Source: JAJZJT01 sp964610905
GTDB taxonomy: Bacteria > Actinomycetota > Acidimicrobiia > Acidimicrobiales > RAAP-2
DNA length: 14,563 nt
NCBI GenBank assembly: GCA_964610905.1
Contig: CAZSYT010000079.1
Location: forward strand, 1-14,563
Direction of reading: 5' to 3'
The notes under the pieces are model-generated. The model made no database searches, was not told where the DNA came from, and saw only the letters and a program-made list of their open reading frames with translations. Both the position numbers and the translations under genes were made by a program. Positions 1 to 7,409 of the stretch are shown here, piece by piece (the first letter of the stretch is position 1; each line of letters starts with the position of its first letter).

Positions 1-55
1 TTCTCGGGGATGGGGTGGAACTGGGGGAGGTAGAAGGCGAGCGCCTTCGGGCGGG
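1..55. repeat. Left copy of a 55-base inverted terminal repeat
   Basis: Bases 1-55 are the exact reverse complement of 14509-14563. The match breaks at base 56 (t here, where the other end predicts c). Both copies lie in coding sequence for RPKALAFYLPQFHPIPE of WbsX-like genes reading outward. The perfect third-position identity, and the contig stopping at the edge of the repeat, suggest the assembly ended where the two paralogues could not be separated. Confidence 0.95.
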
Positions 56-125
56 TGGTGGCCCGGGCGTCGCCGACCGCCTCGGCCCCTCCGCGATCCT
101 CGATCGCCGCCGTGCCGTCGGTCAC
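1..125 (-). CDS. WbsX-type glycan biosynthesis protein, N-terminal fragment (left edge)
   Basis: Only the first 41 codons are in the window; the gene continues past base 1. After a low-complexity N-terminus of about 24 residues comes RPKALAFYLPQFHPIPE. FYLPQFHPIPE is the characteristic opening of WbsX-like proteins (Glyco_tran_WbsX, related to GH99-type folds), which occur in O-antigen and capsule loci and are thought to act on glycans. The GTG at 123-125 is chosen as start because a G-rich Shine-Dalgarno (AGGGGGGG) lies about 6 bases upstream and an in-frame stop lies further up at 153-155. The gene is divergent from the GT2 cassette. Its first 55 bases in the window are identical, inverted, to the paralogue at the right edge. 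The family call rests on this short motif alone; catalytic residues are not visible. Confidence 0.72.
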   Translation of the reverse strand, partial: MTDGTAAIEDRGGAEAVGDARATTRPKALAFYLPQFHPIPE

Positions 126-294
126 CGCTGCCCCCCCTGGCTCGCCACCGCATCACCATAGGCCCGGCGCCTCCGGCCGTGCCCGGGCCCTCCGGGGCCA
201 GAGGGCGACGTCCGGGCCGTGGCCGGCCGCGGCACCCGTCCGCCCGGCTCGGGGCCGTTCGCCCGCGCCTCGGGGGTTACCAGACGGTCACATC

Positions 295-323
295 TTGCGG
301 TGCGAGCCGAAACCATCAAAGAT
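295..323 (+). promoter_or_regulatory. Candidate sigma70-type promoter of the GT2 cassette
   Basis: TTGCGG (295-300) and AAAGAT (318-323) are 17 bases apart in the least GC-rich stretch of this divergent intergenic region. The -10 matches the consensus at only half its positions, including the important A2 and T6. Transcription would begin near 330 and leave a leader of about 110 bases. This is an eye-based call with no experimental support. No comparable site was found for the leftward WbsX gene in the rest of 126-290, which is simply very GC-rich. Confidence 0.3.
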
Positions 324-343
324 AGGGAGGAGTGAACCGGGGG

Positions 344-445
344 ATGGCGACTAGCGTCCGTGCGTGCCACGCCGTCCCGAGGGGGGTCCGGAGGGGACAG
401 GGGAACAGCAGACGGCGGTCTGCTGCGACGAAGGGGGTGCTGTGA
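344..445 (+). CDS. Candidate 33-residue upstream ORF overlapping the GT2 start
   Basis: An ATG at 344 opens a 33-codon frame that ends in TGA at 443-445, overlapping the GT2 start as GTGA. A GTG at 332 could extend it by four codons. AGGGAGGAG (324-332) lies 11 bases before the ATG, a rather long spacing. The peptide is basic and arginine-rich, resembles no family I know, and shows no run of one amino acid that would suggest classical attenuation. If translated it would couple GT2 translation to its own and would pass ribosomes through the hairpin at 406-425. It may equally be a chance ORF in GC-rich leader DNA. Confidence 0.25.
   Translation: MATSVRACHAVPRGVRRGQGNSRRRSAATKGVL
406..425 (+). 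promoter_or_regulatory. Leader hairpin just upstream of the GT2 ribosome binding site
   Basis: CAGCAGAC (406-413) and GTCTGCTG (418-425) form a perfect 8-bp stem closed by a GGCG loop. It ends 5 bases before the Shine-Dalgarno AAGGGGG (431-437) of the GT2 gene. No U-tract follows, so it does not look like an intrinsic terminator; a role in translation or mRNA stability is more likely. The hairpin is seen directly; its role is inference. Confidence 0.45.
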
Positions 446-1932
446 GTACGTCAGGGGCAAGTGCCGCAGGGACGAAGGCGAAGCGCGCACCACGGGTCTC
501 GAACCGCGGCCAGGAGCGCATCGGGGTCGTCGTCGTGGCCTACAACGCCGCGTCGACCCTGGCCGCCGTGCTGGACCGACTGCCGGCGAGCTTCCGCAGC
601 AGGGTTGCCGAGGTCGTGGTGTGCGACGACGCCAGCAGCGACTGCACCTACACGGTCGGCAAGGAGTACCAACAGGACACCGACCTCCCTCTCACCGTCA
701 TTCGTCGCCCGCAGAACCTCGGCTACGGCGGGAACCAGAAGGCGGGCTACCGCTGGGCGATCGAGCACGGCCTCGACATCGTCGTCCTGCTCCACGGGGA
801 CGGGCAGTACGCGCCCGAGGTGATCGAGGACCTGATCGAGCCGTTCGCCGACGGCCAGTGCGACGCCGTGTTCGGCTCGCGGATGATGGAGCCCGGCTCG
901 GCCCGCATCGGCGGCATGCCGCTCTACAAGTTCGTCGGCAACCGCATCCTCAGCCGCTACTCGAACGCCATGACCGGGCTCCAGCTGACCGAGTGGCACA
1001 GCGGGTACCGCGCCTACCGGGTGGACGCCCTTCGCGAGATCCCCTTCGAGTCGAACTCGGACGGCTTCGACTTCGACACCGAGATCATCGTGCAGCTCCA
1101 CGAAGCCGGGAAGCGCATCGTCGAGGTGCCGATCCCGACGTACTACGGCAACGAGATCTGCCACGTCAACGGCATGGGCTACGCCAAGGACGTCGCCATC
1201 GACGTCACGCGCTACCGCATCCACAAGATGGGGTTCGGGTCGGGCGAGATGGCCTTCTCCGACCAGGGCTACGACCTGAAGCTCGGAAGCTCGTCGTCGC
1301 ACCGCAAGATCCTCGACTGGATGGGCGACGGCAAGGCGCGCAAGGTCCTCGACCTCGGCTGCTCGCACGGCCAGTTCGGCGAGCTCCTCCGCCTGCAGGG
1401 CCACACGGTGATCGGGGTCGACTCCGAGAAGCTCGACGGCGTGGCCGACCGGCTCGACGGGTTCGTCGAGGCCGACCTCAACCAAGGGCTGCCGGCCGAG
1501 GTCGGCACCGGGTTCGACGTCGTCATCGGGGCCGACGTCTTCGAGCACCTCGCCGACCCGGGAGCGCTCCTCGTACAGGTGCGCGACGTGCTCGCCCCCC
1601 GGGGCGTGGTCGTGGTGAGCGTGCCCAACGTGGCCCACTGGTACCCCCGGCTGCGCATCATGATGGGCAAGTTCGACTACGAGCGTCGCGGCATCTTCGA
1701 CGCCGGCCACCTCCGCTTCTTCACCCGCAAGAGCTTCGAGCGCATGGCCAAGGGCGCCGGAATGCGGGTCCGCCGGCGCTCGAGCACCGGTCTGCCCGTC
1801 GAGGTCGCCGAGCGCGGTGGTCCCGCCCCGTCGGCGCTCCTCCGACTGGTCGGCGCCGTCGACCACGCCGGGCTGGCCGTGGCGCCGACGTTGTTCTCGT
1901 ACCAGCTCGTCTTCGAGCTCGAGCCGGCCTGA
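442..1932 (+). CDS. Bifunctional GT2 glycosyltransferase / class I SAM methyltransferase
   Basis: A 496-residue fusion. The N-terminal GT2 domain (about residues 27-270) opens with IGVVVVAYNAASTL, has the nucleotide-binding acidic pair at D62-D63 (CDDASSD), NLGYGGNQKAG, and GDGQY at 119-123 as the DxD-like metal site. It resembles polyprenyl-phosphate-sugar synthases more than chain-extending GT2 enzymes. The C-terminal half is a Methyltransf_23-type domain with VLDLGCSHGQFG (SAM loop from residue 304), VIGVDSE, the ADVFEHL motif and HLRFFTRKSFERM. Such fusions are known and annotated as bifunctional in actinobacteria; the sugar substrate is unknown. GTG at 442 is chosen over GTG at 364 because AAGGGGG sits 4 bases upstream and the domain begins soon after. 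It is the first gene of a plus-strand cassette with the oxygenase and the membrane protein. A cytoplasmic or membrane-peripheral location is likely, since no membrane segments are obvious. Confidence 0.9.
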   Translation: MSTSGASAAGTKAKRAPRVSNRGQERIGVVVVAYNAASTLAAVLDRLPASFRSRVAEVVVCDDASSDCTYTVGKEYQQDTDLPLTVIRRPQNLGYGGNQKAGYRWAIEHGLDIVVLLHGDGQYAPEVIEDLIEPFADGQCDAVFGSRMMEPGSARIGGMPLYKFVGNRILSRYSNAMTGLQLTEWHSGYRAYRVDALREIPFESNSDGFDFDTEIIVQLHEAGKRIVEVPIPTYYGNEICHVNGMGYAKDVAIDVTRYRIHKMGFGSGEMAFSDQGYDLKLGSSSSHRKILDWMGDGKARKVLDLGCSHGQFGELLRLQGHTVIGVDSEKLDGVADRLDGFVEADLNQGLPAEVGTGFDVVIGADVFEHLADPGALLVQVRDVLAPRGVVVVSVPNVAHWYPRLRIMMGKFDYERRGIFDAGHLRFFTRKSFERMAKGAGMRVRRRSSTGLPVEVAERGGPAPSALLRLVGAVDHAGLAVAPTLFSYQLVFELEPA

Positions 1933-2038
1933 TCGGGTGGGACCGACCCCCGAGACGGCGGCGGCAGGACGCCCGAGCGCGACCGACGAGGCACCTCCCG
2001 CCGGCGGTCGTGCACCCGACGACGCAGAGGAGCCCCAC

Positions 2039-2884
2039 GTGCCCATGCTCGACCTGGACCGTCTCGAGGCGAACCTCGACGAGCTGAGCCGGCAGTACCA
2101 GTCGGCGACGCCCTACCCCCACATCGTCTTCGACGACTTCCTCGACCGCGAGACGATCGAGCGGGCGATGAAGGAGTTCCCCGCCCTCGACCCCGAGCAG
2201 TGGAACAACTTCATCCACGCCAACGAGCGCAAGTACTCGAACACCGACCCGGCGACGTGGGGGCCCACGCTGCAGGCGATCCTCGACGAGTTCAACTCGC
2301 CACGCTTCGTCGCCTTCGTCTCGGCGCTCACCGGGTTCGACGGGCTGATGCCGGACCACTCGCTCGAGGGCGGAGGGCTCCATCAGTCGACCACCGGCGG
2401 GTTCTTGAACATGCACGCCGACTTCACGGTCCACCCGCGTCGCCGCCAGTGGCGCCGCCGGGCCAACCTGCTCCTCTACCTGAACGAGGACTGGCGACCC
2501 GAGTACGGGGGTGACCTCGAGCTGTGGAGCACCGACATGAAGCGGTGCGAGCAGACCATCGCCCCGATCGGGAACCGCGTGGTCATCTTCACCACGGACG
2601 TCGACTCGTTCCACGGGCACCCCGAGCCGATGACCTGCCCGCCCGACACGGCACGTCGGTCGATGGCCCTCTACTACTTCACGGAGGAAGAGGACCCGAT
2701 CGCCCGCTCGACCGAGTACCGGGCGCGGCCGGGGGACGGCGCTCGGGCGCTGACGATCTTCGCCGACAAGCAGGTCCTCCGCTGCTACGACTGGGCCAAG
2801 CGACGCCTCGGCATCTCCGACCACACGGCCGGGAGGATCCTCGGCCGGCTCGAGCGACTGCGCGGCAAGGGACCGGGGCACTGA
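2039..2884 (+). CDS. 2-oxoglutarate/Fe(II)-dependent oxygenase (prolyl-4-hydroxylase-like)
   Basis: A 281-residue protein. The double-stranded beta-helix iron site is visible: H126-A-D128 (MHADF) as the HxD pair and H192 or H194 in SFHGHPEP as the distal histidine. RRSMALYYF follows and could supply the arginine that binds 2-oxoglutarate. The region ANLLLYLNEDW...YGGDLELW between them is typical of the P4H-like family (2OG-FeII_Oxy_3). The family hydroxylates proteins or small molecules; in glycan loci the substrate is usually unknown, so hydroxylation of a sugar or lipid is only inference. GTG at 2039 is preferred because AGAGGAG lies 6 bases upstream; ATG at 2045 is an alternative two codons later. 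The 106 bases separating it from the GT2-methyltransferase show no terminator, and it probably shares that transcript. The C-terminal 60 residues are basic and have no motif I recognise. Confidence 0.85.
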   Translation: MPMLDLDRLEANLDELSRQYQSATPYPHIVFDDFLDRETIERAMKEFPALDPEQWNNFIHANERKYSNTDPATWGPTLQAILDEFNSPRFVAFVSALTGFDGLMPDHSLEGGGLHQSTTGGFLNMHADFTVHPRRRQWRRRANLLLYLNEDWRPEYGGDLELWSTDMKRCEQTIAPIGNRVVIFTTDVDSFHGHPEPMTCPPDTARRSMALYYFTEEEDPIARSTEYRARPGDGARALTIFADKQVLRCYDWAKRRLGISDHTAGRILGRLERLRGKGPGH

Positions 2885-2901
2885 GCCCTCCGCCGGCCCC
2901 G

Positions 2902-5076
2902 ATGTCGAGCACCTCGTCGACCGTCGACGTCGTCGAACCCGAGGTACTCCCTCCCGAGCGCGTCGAACAGAGCGGAAGCGGTCCCGAGACGGACTCCGAC
3001 GGCGGACCGCCGTCCCGTCGCGTCGTCGACCCCGACCGCCGCCGGTTCGTCCGGGCCGCGGTGGCGGGCGTCGCCGTGGTCACCCCGCTCTACCTGTGGG
3101 TGCTCTGGGACCTGTGGGGCGGCACCGCGGACGTCGTCCGGCACGTGGCCCCGGCCAACTTCTACGCACTCCAGGCCCGCGCCATGCTCCACGGGCACCT
3201 CTACCTCCCGAAGAACTCGCTCGGCATCGAGGCCTTCCTCCACGACGGCCACCAGTACACCTACTTCGGGCTGTTCCCGTCGCTGATCCGCATCCCGTAC
3301 GTCCTGCTCGTGTCCCAGACGTACTACATGGACTTCACCCCGTTCGCGCTGCTCGCCGCCTGGCTCATGACCGCAGTGGCCGCCGCGATGCTGCTGTGGC
3401 GGCTCCGCATGGTGCTCCGGGGGCCGGTCGCCCTCGGCCGAGGCGAAGCGGTGTCCTACGGGGTGCTGATGGCCACCATCTGCGGTGGCTCGGTCCTCGT
3501 CGAGCTCGCCGCCTCCCCGTTCGTCTACAACGAGGACTTCGCCTGGAGCGTGGCGCTCACCACCGCGTCGCTGCTCGCGCTCCTCGGCATGATCGAGCGA
3601 GCGTCGTGGCGGGGTGTGGCGAGCTGCGCCGTCCTCGTCACGTGCACGAACCTCGACCGAACCCCGACCGGGTACGCCACGGTGATCGGGGCGCTCCTCG
3701 TGGCAGCGTGGCTCCGGACCGGGAAGGCCGGCGAGCAGGCGCGGCGGTTCGCCCTGCCCCTCGCCCTCGTGGGCATCGGGGCGCTCGCCGTGAACGCCGG
3801 CGTCACCTACGTGAAGTTCGGCCTGCCCTTCGGGCTGCCCATGGCCGACCAGGTGTGGGCCCACCTCAATGCCCACCGGCGGTACTTCCTCAAGGCCAAC
3901 GGCGGCAAGGCGTTCAGCTTCGCCTTCCTGCCGAGCACCCTGCTCGCCTACTTCGACCCGCTCTCCCTCCACGTGAGCTCGGTCTTCCCGTTCTTCTCGC
4001 GACCGGCCTCACCGGCGCGTGCCCTCGGCGTGGTCCTCGACGAGACGTACCGGACGACCAGCTACCCGGCGTCGATGCCGCTGCTGTTCCTGCTGGCGCT
4101 GTGGGGCGTGGTCACGGCCTTCCGGCCCCGGCCGCTGCCCGGGGCCACGGGCCTCCGGCTCCTGCTGCTGACGGCGACCGCCGGTGGTGCAGGGGTCGTG
4201 CTGTGGGGGTACATCGCCGACCGGTACATGGCCGACATGCTCCCCTTCTTCATCCTGGCGAGCGGCATCGGGCTGATCGACGTGTGGCGCCGCCTGTCGG
4301 CCCGCCCGCGCCGGTTCCGGCTGCCCGGCATCGGTGCGCTGGGCGCCCTGGCGGTCTTCGGGGTGGCCGTGAACGTCGCCATCGCCTCCGGCCAGAGCCT
4401 GCAGTTCACCCGGGCACAGACCTACCGGCTCGTCTCCGCCGAGCACTCGCTCACGCCGGGTGCCCTCGCCGGCCAGGTGCGCCACGGCACGACGCTCCCC
4501 TACTACGCACCGGCGGGAACGGTCTTCGCCATGGACAACTGCTCGGGGCTGTACCTCTCGACCGGCGAACGCTTCGCCAACGTGCCCGGCCAGCAGCTCG
4601 AGCACTCGACCTGGCTCCCCGTCGAGCAGGCGGGCCCGCTCAACCACGCCATCGACGTGCAGTTCAACCAGCTTCCGGACGCCATGTCGGGGCCTGTGAC
4701 CATCCTGTCCTTCGGACGGAGCACCCTCCAGCTCGTCCACGTGGGCGGCGACCGGGTCCGGGTCGAGGTGCACCACCTCGGAGCCAAGAACGTCGACTTC
4801 CCGACGACCAAGGGGTGGACGTTCACCGTCCAGAAGTTCGGGATCTACCGCTTCGAGGTGATGACCGACCCGAACCTGCAGTCGATCGTCGTCGACTGGT
4901 TCGGGACCAAGTACCTCGGGCACTACCTGCCCGGGCGTGGCCCTGCGGTCGTCCACACGACCCCCAACCCCCTCAACCCGGCGCTCCGCCCGCCCGTCGC
5001 CGTCACGGACGTGACGCCGAAGGCACCGTCGATGGCGCTGTGCCGCACGCTGCTGCGGTCCGCCGAGCACCGCTGA
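2902..5076 (+). CDS. Polytopic membrane protein, GT-C glycosyltransferase-like, with large C-terminal domain
   Basis: A 724-residue protein. Residues 1-50 are Ser/Pro/Glu-rich and probably disordered in the cytoplasm. About nine to eleven hydrophobic segments follow (the first near 52-72) up to about residue 505, then about 215 soluble residues. A loop after the first membrane segment contains NFYALQARAMLHGHL, then GIEAFLHDGHQYTYFGLFPS; this and YIADRYMADMLPFF later are reminiscent of GT-C enzymes, which transfer sugars from polyprenyl-phosphate donors outside the membrane. No certain catalytic aspartate can be assigned. A GT2 enzyme that could make such a donor lies two genes upstream. The ATG at 2902 lacks a clear Shine-Dalgarno and sits 17 bases after the oxygenase stop, so translational coupling is likely. 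A lipid-linked glycan ligase or flippase-like role cannot be excluded. Confidence 0.65.
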   Translation: MSSTSSTVDVVEPEVLPPERVEQSGSGPETDSDGGPPSRRVVDPDRRRFVRAAVAGVAVVTPLYLWVLWDLWGGTADVVRHVAPANFYALQARAMLHGHLYLPKNSLGIEAFLHDGHQYTYFGLFPSLIRIPYVLLVSQTYYMDFTPFALLAAWLMTAVAAAMLLWRLRMVLRGPVALGRGEAVSYGVLMATICGGSVLVELAASPFVYNEDFAWSVALTTASLLALLGMIERASWRGVASCAVLVTCTNLDRTPTGYATVIGALLVAAWLRTGKAGEQARRFALPLALVGIGALAVNAGVTYVKFGLPFGLPMADQVWAHLNAHRRYFLKANGGKAFSFAFLPSTLLAYFDPLSLHVSSVFPFFSRPASPARALGVVLDETYRTTSYPASMPLLFLLALWGVVTAFRPRPLPGATGLRLLLLTATAGGAGVVLWGYIADRYMADMLPFFILASGIGLIDVWRRLSARPRRFRLPGIGALGALAVFGVAVNVAIASGQSLQFTRAQTYRLVSAEHSLTPGALAGQVRHGTTLPYYAPAGTVFAMDNCSGLYLSTGERFANVPGQQLEHSTWLPVEQAGPLNHAIDVQFNQLPDAMSGPVTILSFGRSTLQLVHVGGDRVRVEVHHLGAKNVDFPTTKGWTFTVQKFGIYRFEVMTDPNLQSIVVDWFGTKYLGHYLPGRGPAVVHTTPNPLNPALRPPVAVTDVTPKAPSMALCRTLLRSAEHR

Positions 5077-5172
5077 GCCGGAGCGCCGCCCCCCGGTCAG
5101 GCTCGGCGACGGGTCCCGCTGCTCACCCCGGTACGGCAACCGAGCACCCCTCCGACGTCGGCAGGCCCAGCG

Positions 5173-5237
5173 GCCGGGCGCGTCGGGGGCGGCTCCGGCC
5201 TTCAGCCGCCGGGCGCGTCGGGGGCGGCTCCGGCCTT
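5173..5237. repeat. 30-bp direct repeat spanning the acyltransferase stop codon
   Basis: Bases 5173-5202 and 5208-5237 are identical over 30 bases, with a 35-base offset. The right copy encodes the last residues (KAGAAPDAPG) of the acyltransferase; the left copy lies just past its TGA at 5202-5204. The convergent gap 5077-5201 otherwise holds a 10-bp palindrome CCGACGTCGG at 5152-5161 and no clear terminator with a U-tract. Confidence 0.9.
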
Positions 5238-6758
5238 GCCGGAACCTGCCGTCGCGACCGTCAGCACCTCCTCGGACGGCCTTGCGAGCGCCGGAGAGGC
5301 ACCACCGTCCGGTCCGGCGGGCTGGCGCGACCGGTCCCACCACCCGATCCGGTCCTTCCACCGCAGGATCGGGCGCTCGAGCCCGAAGTAGCTGACCGTC
5401 GAGAAGGCGATTGCCAGGGCGAGGACGCCCAGGAACATCTGCCAGTAGGGCATCGTGTACTGCGACACGGCGTTGTAGCCCGTCCACTTGATGAAGTCGG
5501 TGACCAGGTCGAGGTGCCAGATGTAGATGCCGTACGAGATCACCCCGAGGGAGACCATCGGCCAGGTCTGCAGCAGCCGACGGATCGATCCCCGGTCCTG
5601 CGGGCCGAACACGGCCGGCAGCAGGAGGAAGAAGGCGAAGACACCGTAGAGCGTCTGGCGCTCGAGGCTCACGTCCGGCGTGGTCAGGTAGAGGATGGTG
5701 CGCGGGATCGCGAGGTGCGACACCCCCCAGAAGGTCACGCCGGCGCACAGCCAGCTCGCCCACGGCATCCACCGGCTCCGGAGCCACGACGGCTCGAACC
5801 CGCGCTCGAAGCACCACGAGCTCATCGTGGCGAGGAACATCCCGAGGGCGAAGAGGTCGAGGTAGGCCGGCAGCCAGTCGATCATCAGGCTTGAGAGCAG
5901 AGGGGACGTGGCGCAGTGAGGGGCGCACAGCGCCACGAACTTCCCGTTCCGGACCGTGAGGTAGGGCAGGTTCAGCGCCCACCACCGGAAGCCGAAGCTG
6001 ATCGCCACGAGGGCGGCCTCGCCGAGCAGCTCGCGCCGCAGACGCCGTGCCGGCGAAGCGCTCCGGCGGAAGCCCACGAGCCACGCGTAGAGGGGCAGGA
6101 AGAGGTAGAAGCTCACCTCCGTGCAGAGCGACCACGCCTGCCCGATGCCGTTGAACGACTCTGAGGGGATGTAGATCTGCAGGAAGAAGTAGTGGGAGAC
6201 GATCCCCTGCCAGCCGGCCCCCATCGAGACCACGTGCAGCACGTAGGTGAGGACGGTGAGCGCAAGCCAGTAGGCGGGGACGATCCGGAGCACCCGGCGG
6301 ACCCAGAACCGGGTGATCGAGGGGTCCGGCCGGCCGGACAGGTGTGAGGCCACGAACGGCCGGTAGAGGAGGAAGCCCGAGATGAGGAAGAAGACCGACA
6401 CGCCGATCTCGAGCCGACTGGTGTAGATGCCGAGCGACGACCGTTGCGTGAAGCCCGAGGACCAGGCGGTGTGGAGCGCCAGCACCGACACGGCGGCGAT
6501 CGCCCGCAGGCCGTCGAAGCTCGGGAAGTGCCGGGGCTTGGCCGGCAGCGCGGCTTCGGGAGCCACGTCGACGGGGACGTCCTCGGGGACCACCGTCGGC
6601 TCGTCGAGCACGGCCACCGCCGCGGGTGTCGCTCCGGACAGGTCGTCGCCAGACGGCACCGGGTCACCGCCTGCCGGTGCGACCTCCTCGGCGCGCGTCA
6701 GGCCCGCGTGCTCGCCACCAGCAGCCGCCACGGGCTGCCCCTCACCGTGCTCGTCCAC
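5202..6758 (-). CDS. Membrane O-acyltransferase, OafA/YrhL-like (Acyl_transf_3)
   Basis: A 518-residue protein. After about 78 acidic, Ala/Pro-rich residues the family signature starts at FPSFDGLRAIAAVSVLALHT; the histidine in LALHT is the conserved catalytic-site residue of this family. Further family features are FFLISGFLLYRPF, the basic motif RFWVRRVLRIVPAYW, and roughly ten membrane segments ending near YFGLERPILRWKDR. The family moves acetyl or longer acyl groups to sugars of surface glycans across the membrane. GTG at 6758 has AGGGGG about 5 bases upstream. No extracytoplasmic SGNH domain follows the membrane part, unlike longer relatives; only a 40-residue low-complexity tail is present, and its end lies in the direct repeat. 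It is convergent with the GT2 cassette and downstream of the small membrane protein gene. Confidence 0.92.
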   Translation of the reverse strand: MDEHGEGQPVAAAGGEHAGLTRAEEVAPAGGDPVPSGDDLSGATPAAVAVLDEPTVVPEDVPVDVAPEAALPAKPRHFPSFDGLRAIAAVSVLALHTAWSSGFTQRSSLGIYTSRLEIGVSVFFLISGFLLYRPFVASHLSGRPDPSITRFWVRRVLRIVPAYWLALTVLTYVLHVVSMGAGWQGIVSHYFFLQIYIPSESFNGIGQAWSLCTEVSFYLFLPLYAWLVGFRRSASPARRLRRELLGEAALVAISFGFRWWALNLPYLTVRNGKFVALCAPHCATSPLLSSLMIDWLPAYLDLFALGMFLATMSSWCFERGFEPSWLRSRWMPWASWLCAGVTFWGVSHLAIPRTILYLTTPDVSLERQTLYGVFAFFLLLPAVFGPQDRGSIRRLLQTWPMVSLGVISYGIYIWHLDLVTDFIKWTGYNAVSQYTMPYWQMFLGVLALAIAFSTVSYFGLERPILRWKDRIGWWDRSRQPAGPDGGASPALARPSEEVLTVATAGSGKAGAAPDAPGG

Positions 6759-6809
6759 CAGACCCCCTGGGATCGGTCCCGCCAGTCTCGCCCGACCAGG
6801 TCTCGTCCC

Positions 6810-6844
6810 GCCGACGGCACGGCCCGAGGTCGGGGCTCGTCGGC
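6810..6844 (-). terminator. GC-rich stem-loop between small membrane gene and acyltransferase
   Basis: GCCGACG (6810-6816) and CGTCGGC (6838-6844) pair perfectly over 7 bp, and a second 4-bp stem can form inside. It lies about 90 bases after the stop of the minus-strand gene ending at 6935 and about 50 bases before the acyltransferase start. There is no U-tract, so a terminator or a leader structure are both possible. A weak -10-like TAGGCT (6870-6875, minus) lies upstream of it. Confidence 0.35.
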
Positions 6845-6934
6845 AGTGCGACCGGGCGTCGGGAGCGCGAGCCTAGCCAACACCCGCGTCAGCCACCGCG
6901 CCGCGACCGGTCCGGGGCGGACGAGGGGTCGCCG

Positions 6935-7249
6935 TCAGGCGCTGGCGCTCTCCTCCTCGGCCGGCGCCGGGCTCGTCCCCGACGCTCCGTCGGCCGACGA
7001 CCCGATCGCCGCCGCGCGCCCGCGTCGCCCGAGCCGGGCGGTGAGGAACGAGGCGCCCAACAGCACCACGGCGATGATCACGGTGATGCCGCCTCGGAGA
7101 TGGTACGCGCCGAACCCCTTCTTGCGCCCCGGGATGAAGCTCGGGAGATGGCGGAACGGCACAGCCAGGTAGATGACCCCCGTGATGAGGGCCAGCACGC
7201 CGATCACCGCCAACACCACCACGACCGCCAGCTTCACCGACTTCGACAT
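6935..7249 (-). CDS. Small two-TM membrane protein of unknown function
   Basis: 104 residues. Two hydrophobic segments are clear: about residues 6-30 (LAVVVVLAVIGVLALITGV) and about 53-72 (ITVIIAVVLLGASFLTA). A short loop with HLPSFIPGRKKGFG separates them; a basic patch (RLGRRGR) follows the second, then an acidic Ser/Ala/Glu-rich tail. The ATG at 7249 has a purine-rich ribosome site (AAAGGCAGGAAGG) directly upstream, which makes this a convincing gene despite its size. I recognise no family. It lies between the LPFTG surface protein gene and the acyltransferase on the same strand, with 160 and 176 bases of spacer, so it may have its own promoter. Confidence 0.8.
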   Translation of the reverse strand: MSKSVKLAVVVVLAVIGVLALITGVIYLAVPFRHLPSFIPGRKKGFGAYHLRGGITVIIAVVLLGASFLTARLGRRGRAAAIGSSADGASGTSPAPAEEESASA

Positions 7250-7310
7250 GCCTTCCTGCCTTTCTTCGTCTTCGCTTACGTCCCGAGCCCTACCGGATGG
7301 TGGGCTCGCC

Positions 7311-7345
7311 CCGGAACGGGACGACCGTTCCGGCACGACCGTGCC
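7311..7345 (-). terminator. Paired hairpins downstream of the LPFTG protein gene
   Basis: CCGGAACGG (7311-7319) and CCGTTCCGG (7325-7333) form a perfect 9-bp stem with a 5-base loop. A second stem, GGCAC (7332-7336) with GTGCC (7341-7345), adjoins and overlaps it by two bases, so the two are mutually constraining. They lie about 65-100 bases after the stop of the minus-strand gene ending at 7410. No U-tract follows, which is common in high-GC actinobacteria. This is the best terminator candidate in the window. Confidence 0.5.
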
Positions 7346-7409
7346 GCTCGTGCCTCGAAGGGGCCTCGGCCTCCCGTCGGTCACACGCCTCGCGTCGTAC
7401 CGCCCGTCC

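Noticed and set aside
364..441. An upstream GTG at 364 as the GT2 start
   Set aside because: It lacks a good ribosome site and adds 26 residues with no domain content, whereas GTG at 442 has AAGGGGG at proper spacing.
451..2046. A 531-codon minus-strand open frame opposite the GT2-methyltransferase
   Set aside because: Mirror frame of a clearly recognised gene, with Val/Asp/Glu-rich shadow composition and no domain.
3096..5894. A 932-codon plus-strand open frame, the longest in the window
   Set aside because: It overlaps the membrane protein in another frame, is full of Arg/Pro/Gly/Ala runs, has no domain, and continues antisense into the acyltransferase. It is a GC-rich shadow.
4009..6135. 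A 708-codon minus-strand open frame
   Set aside because: Antisense to the membrane protein and out of frame with the acyltransferase; low-complexity composition and no motif.
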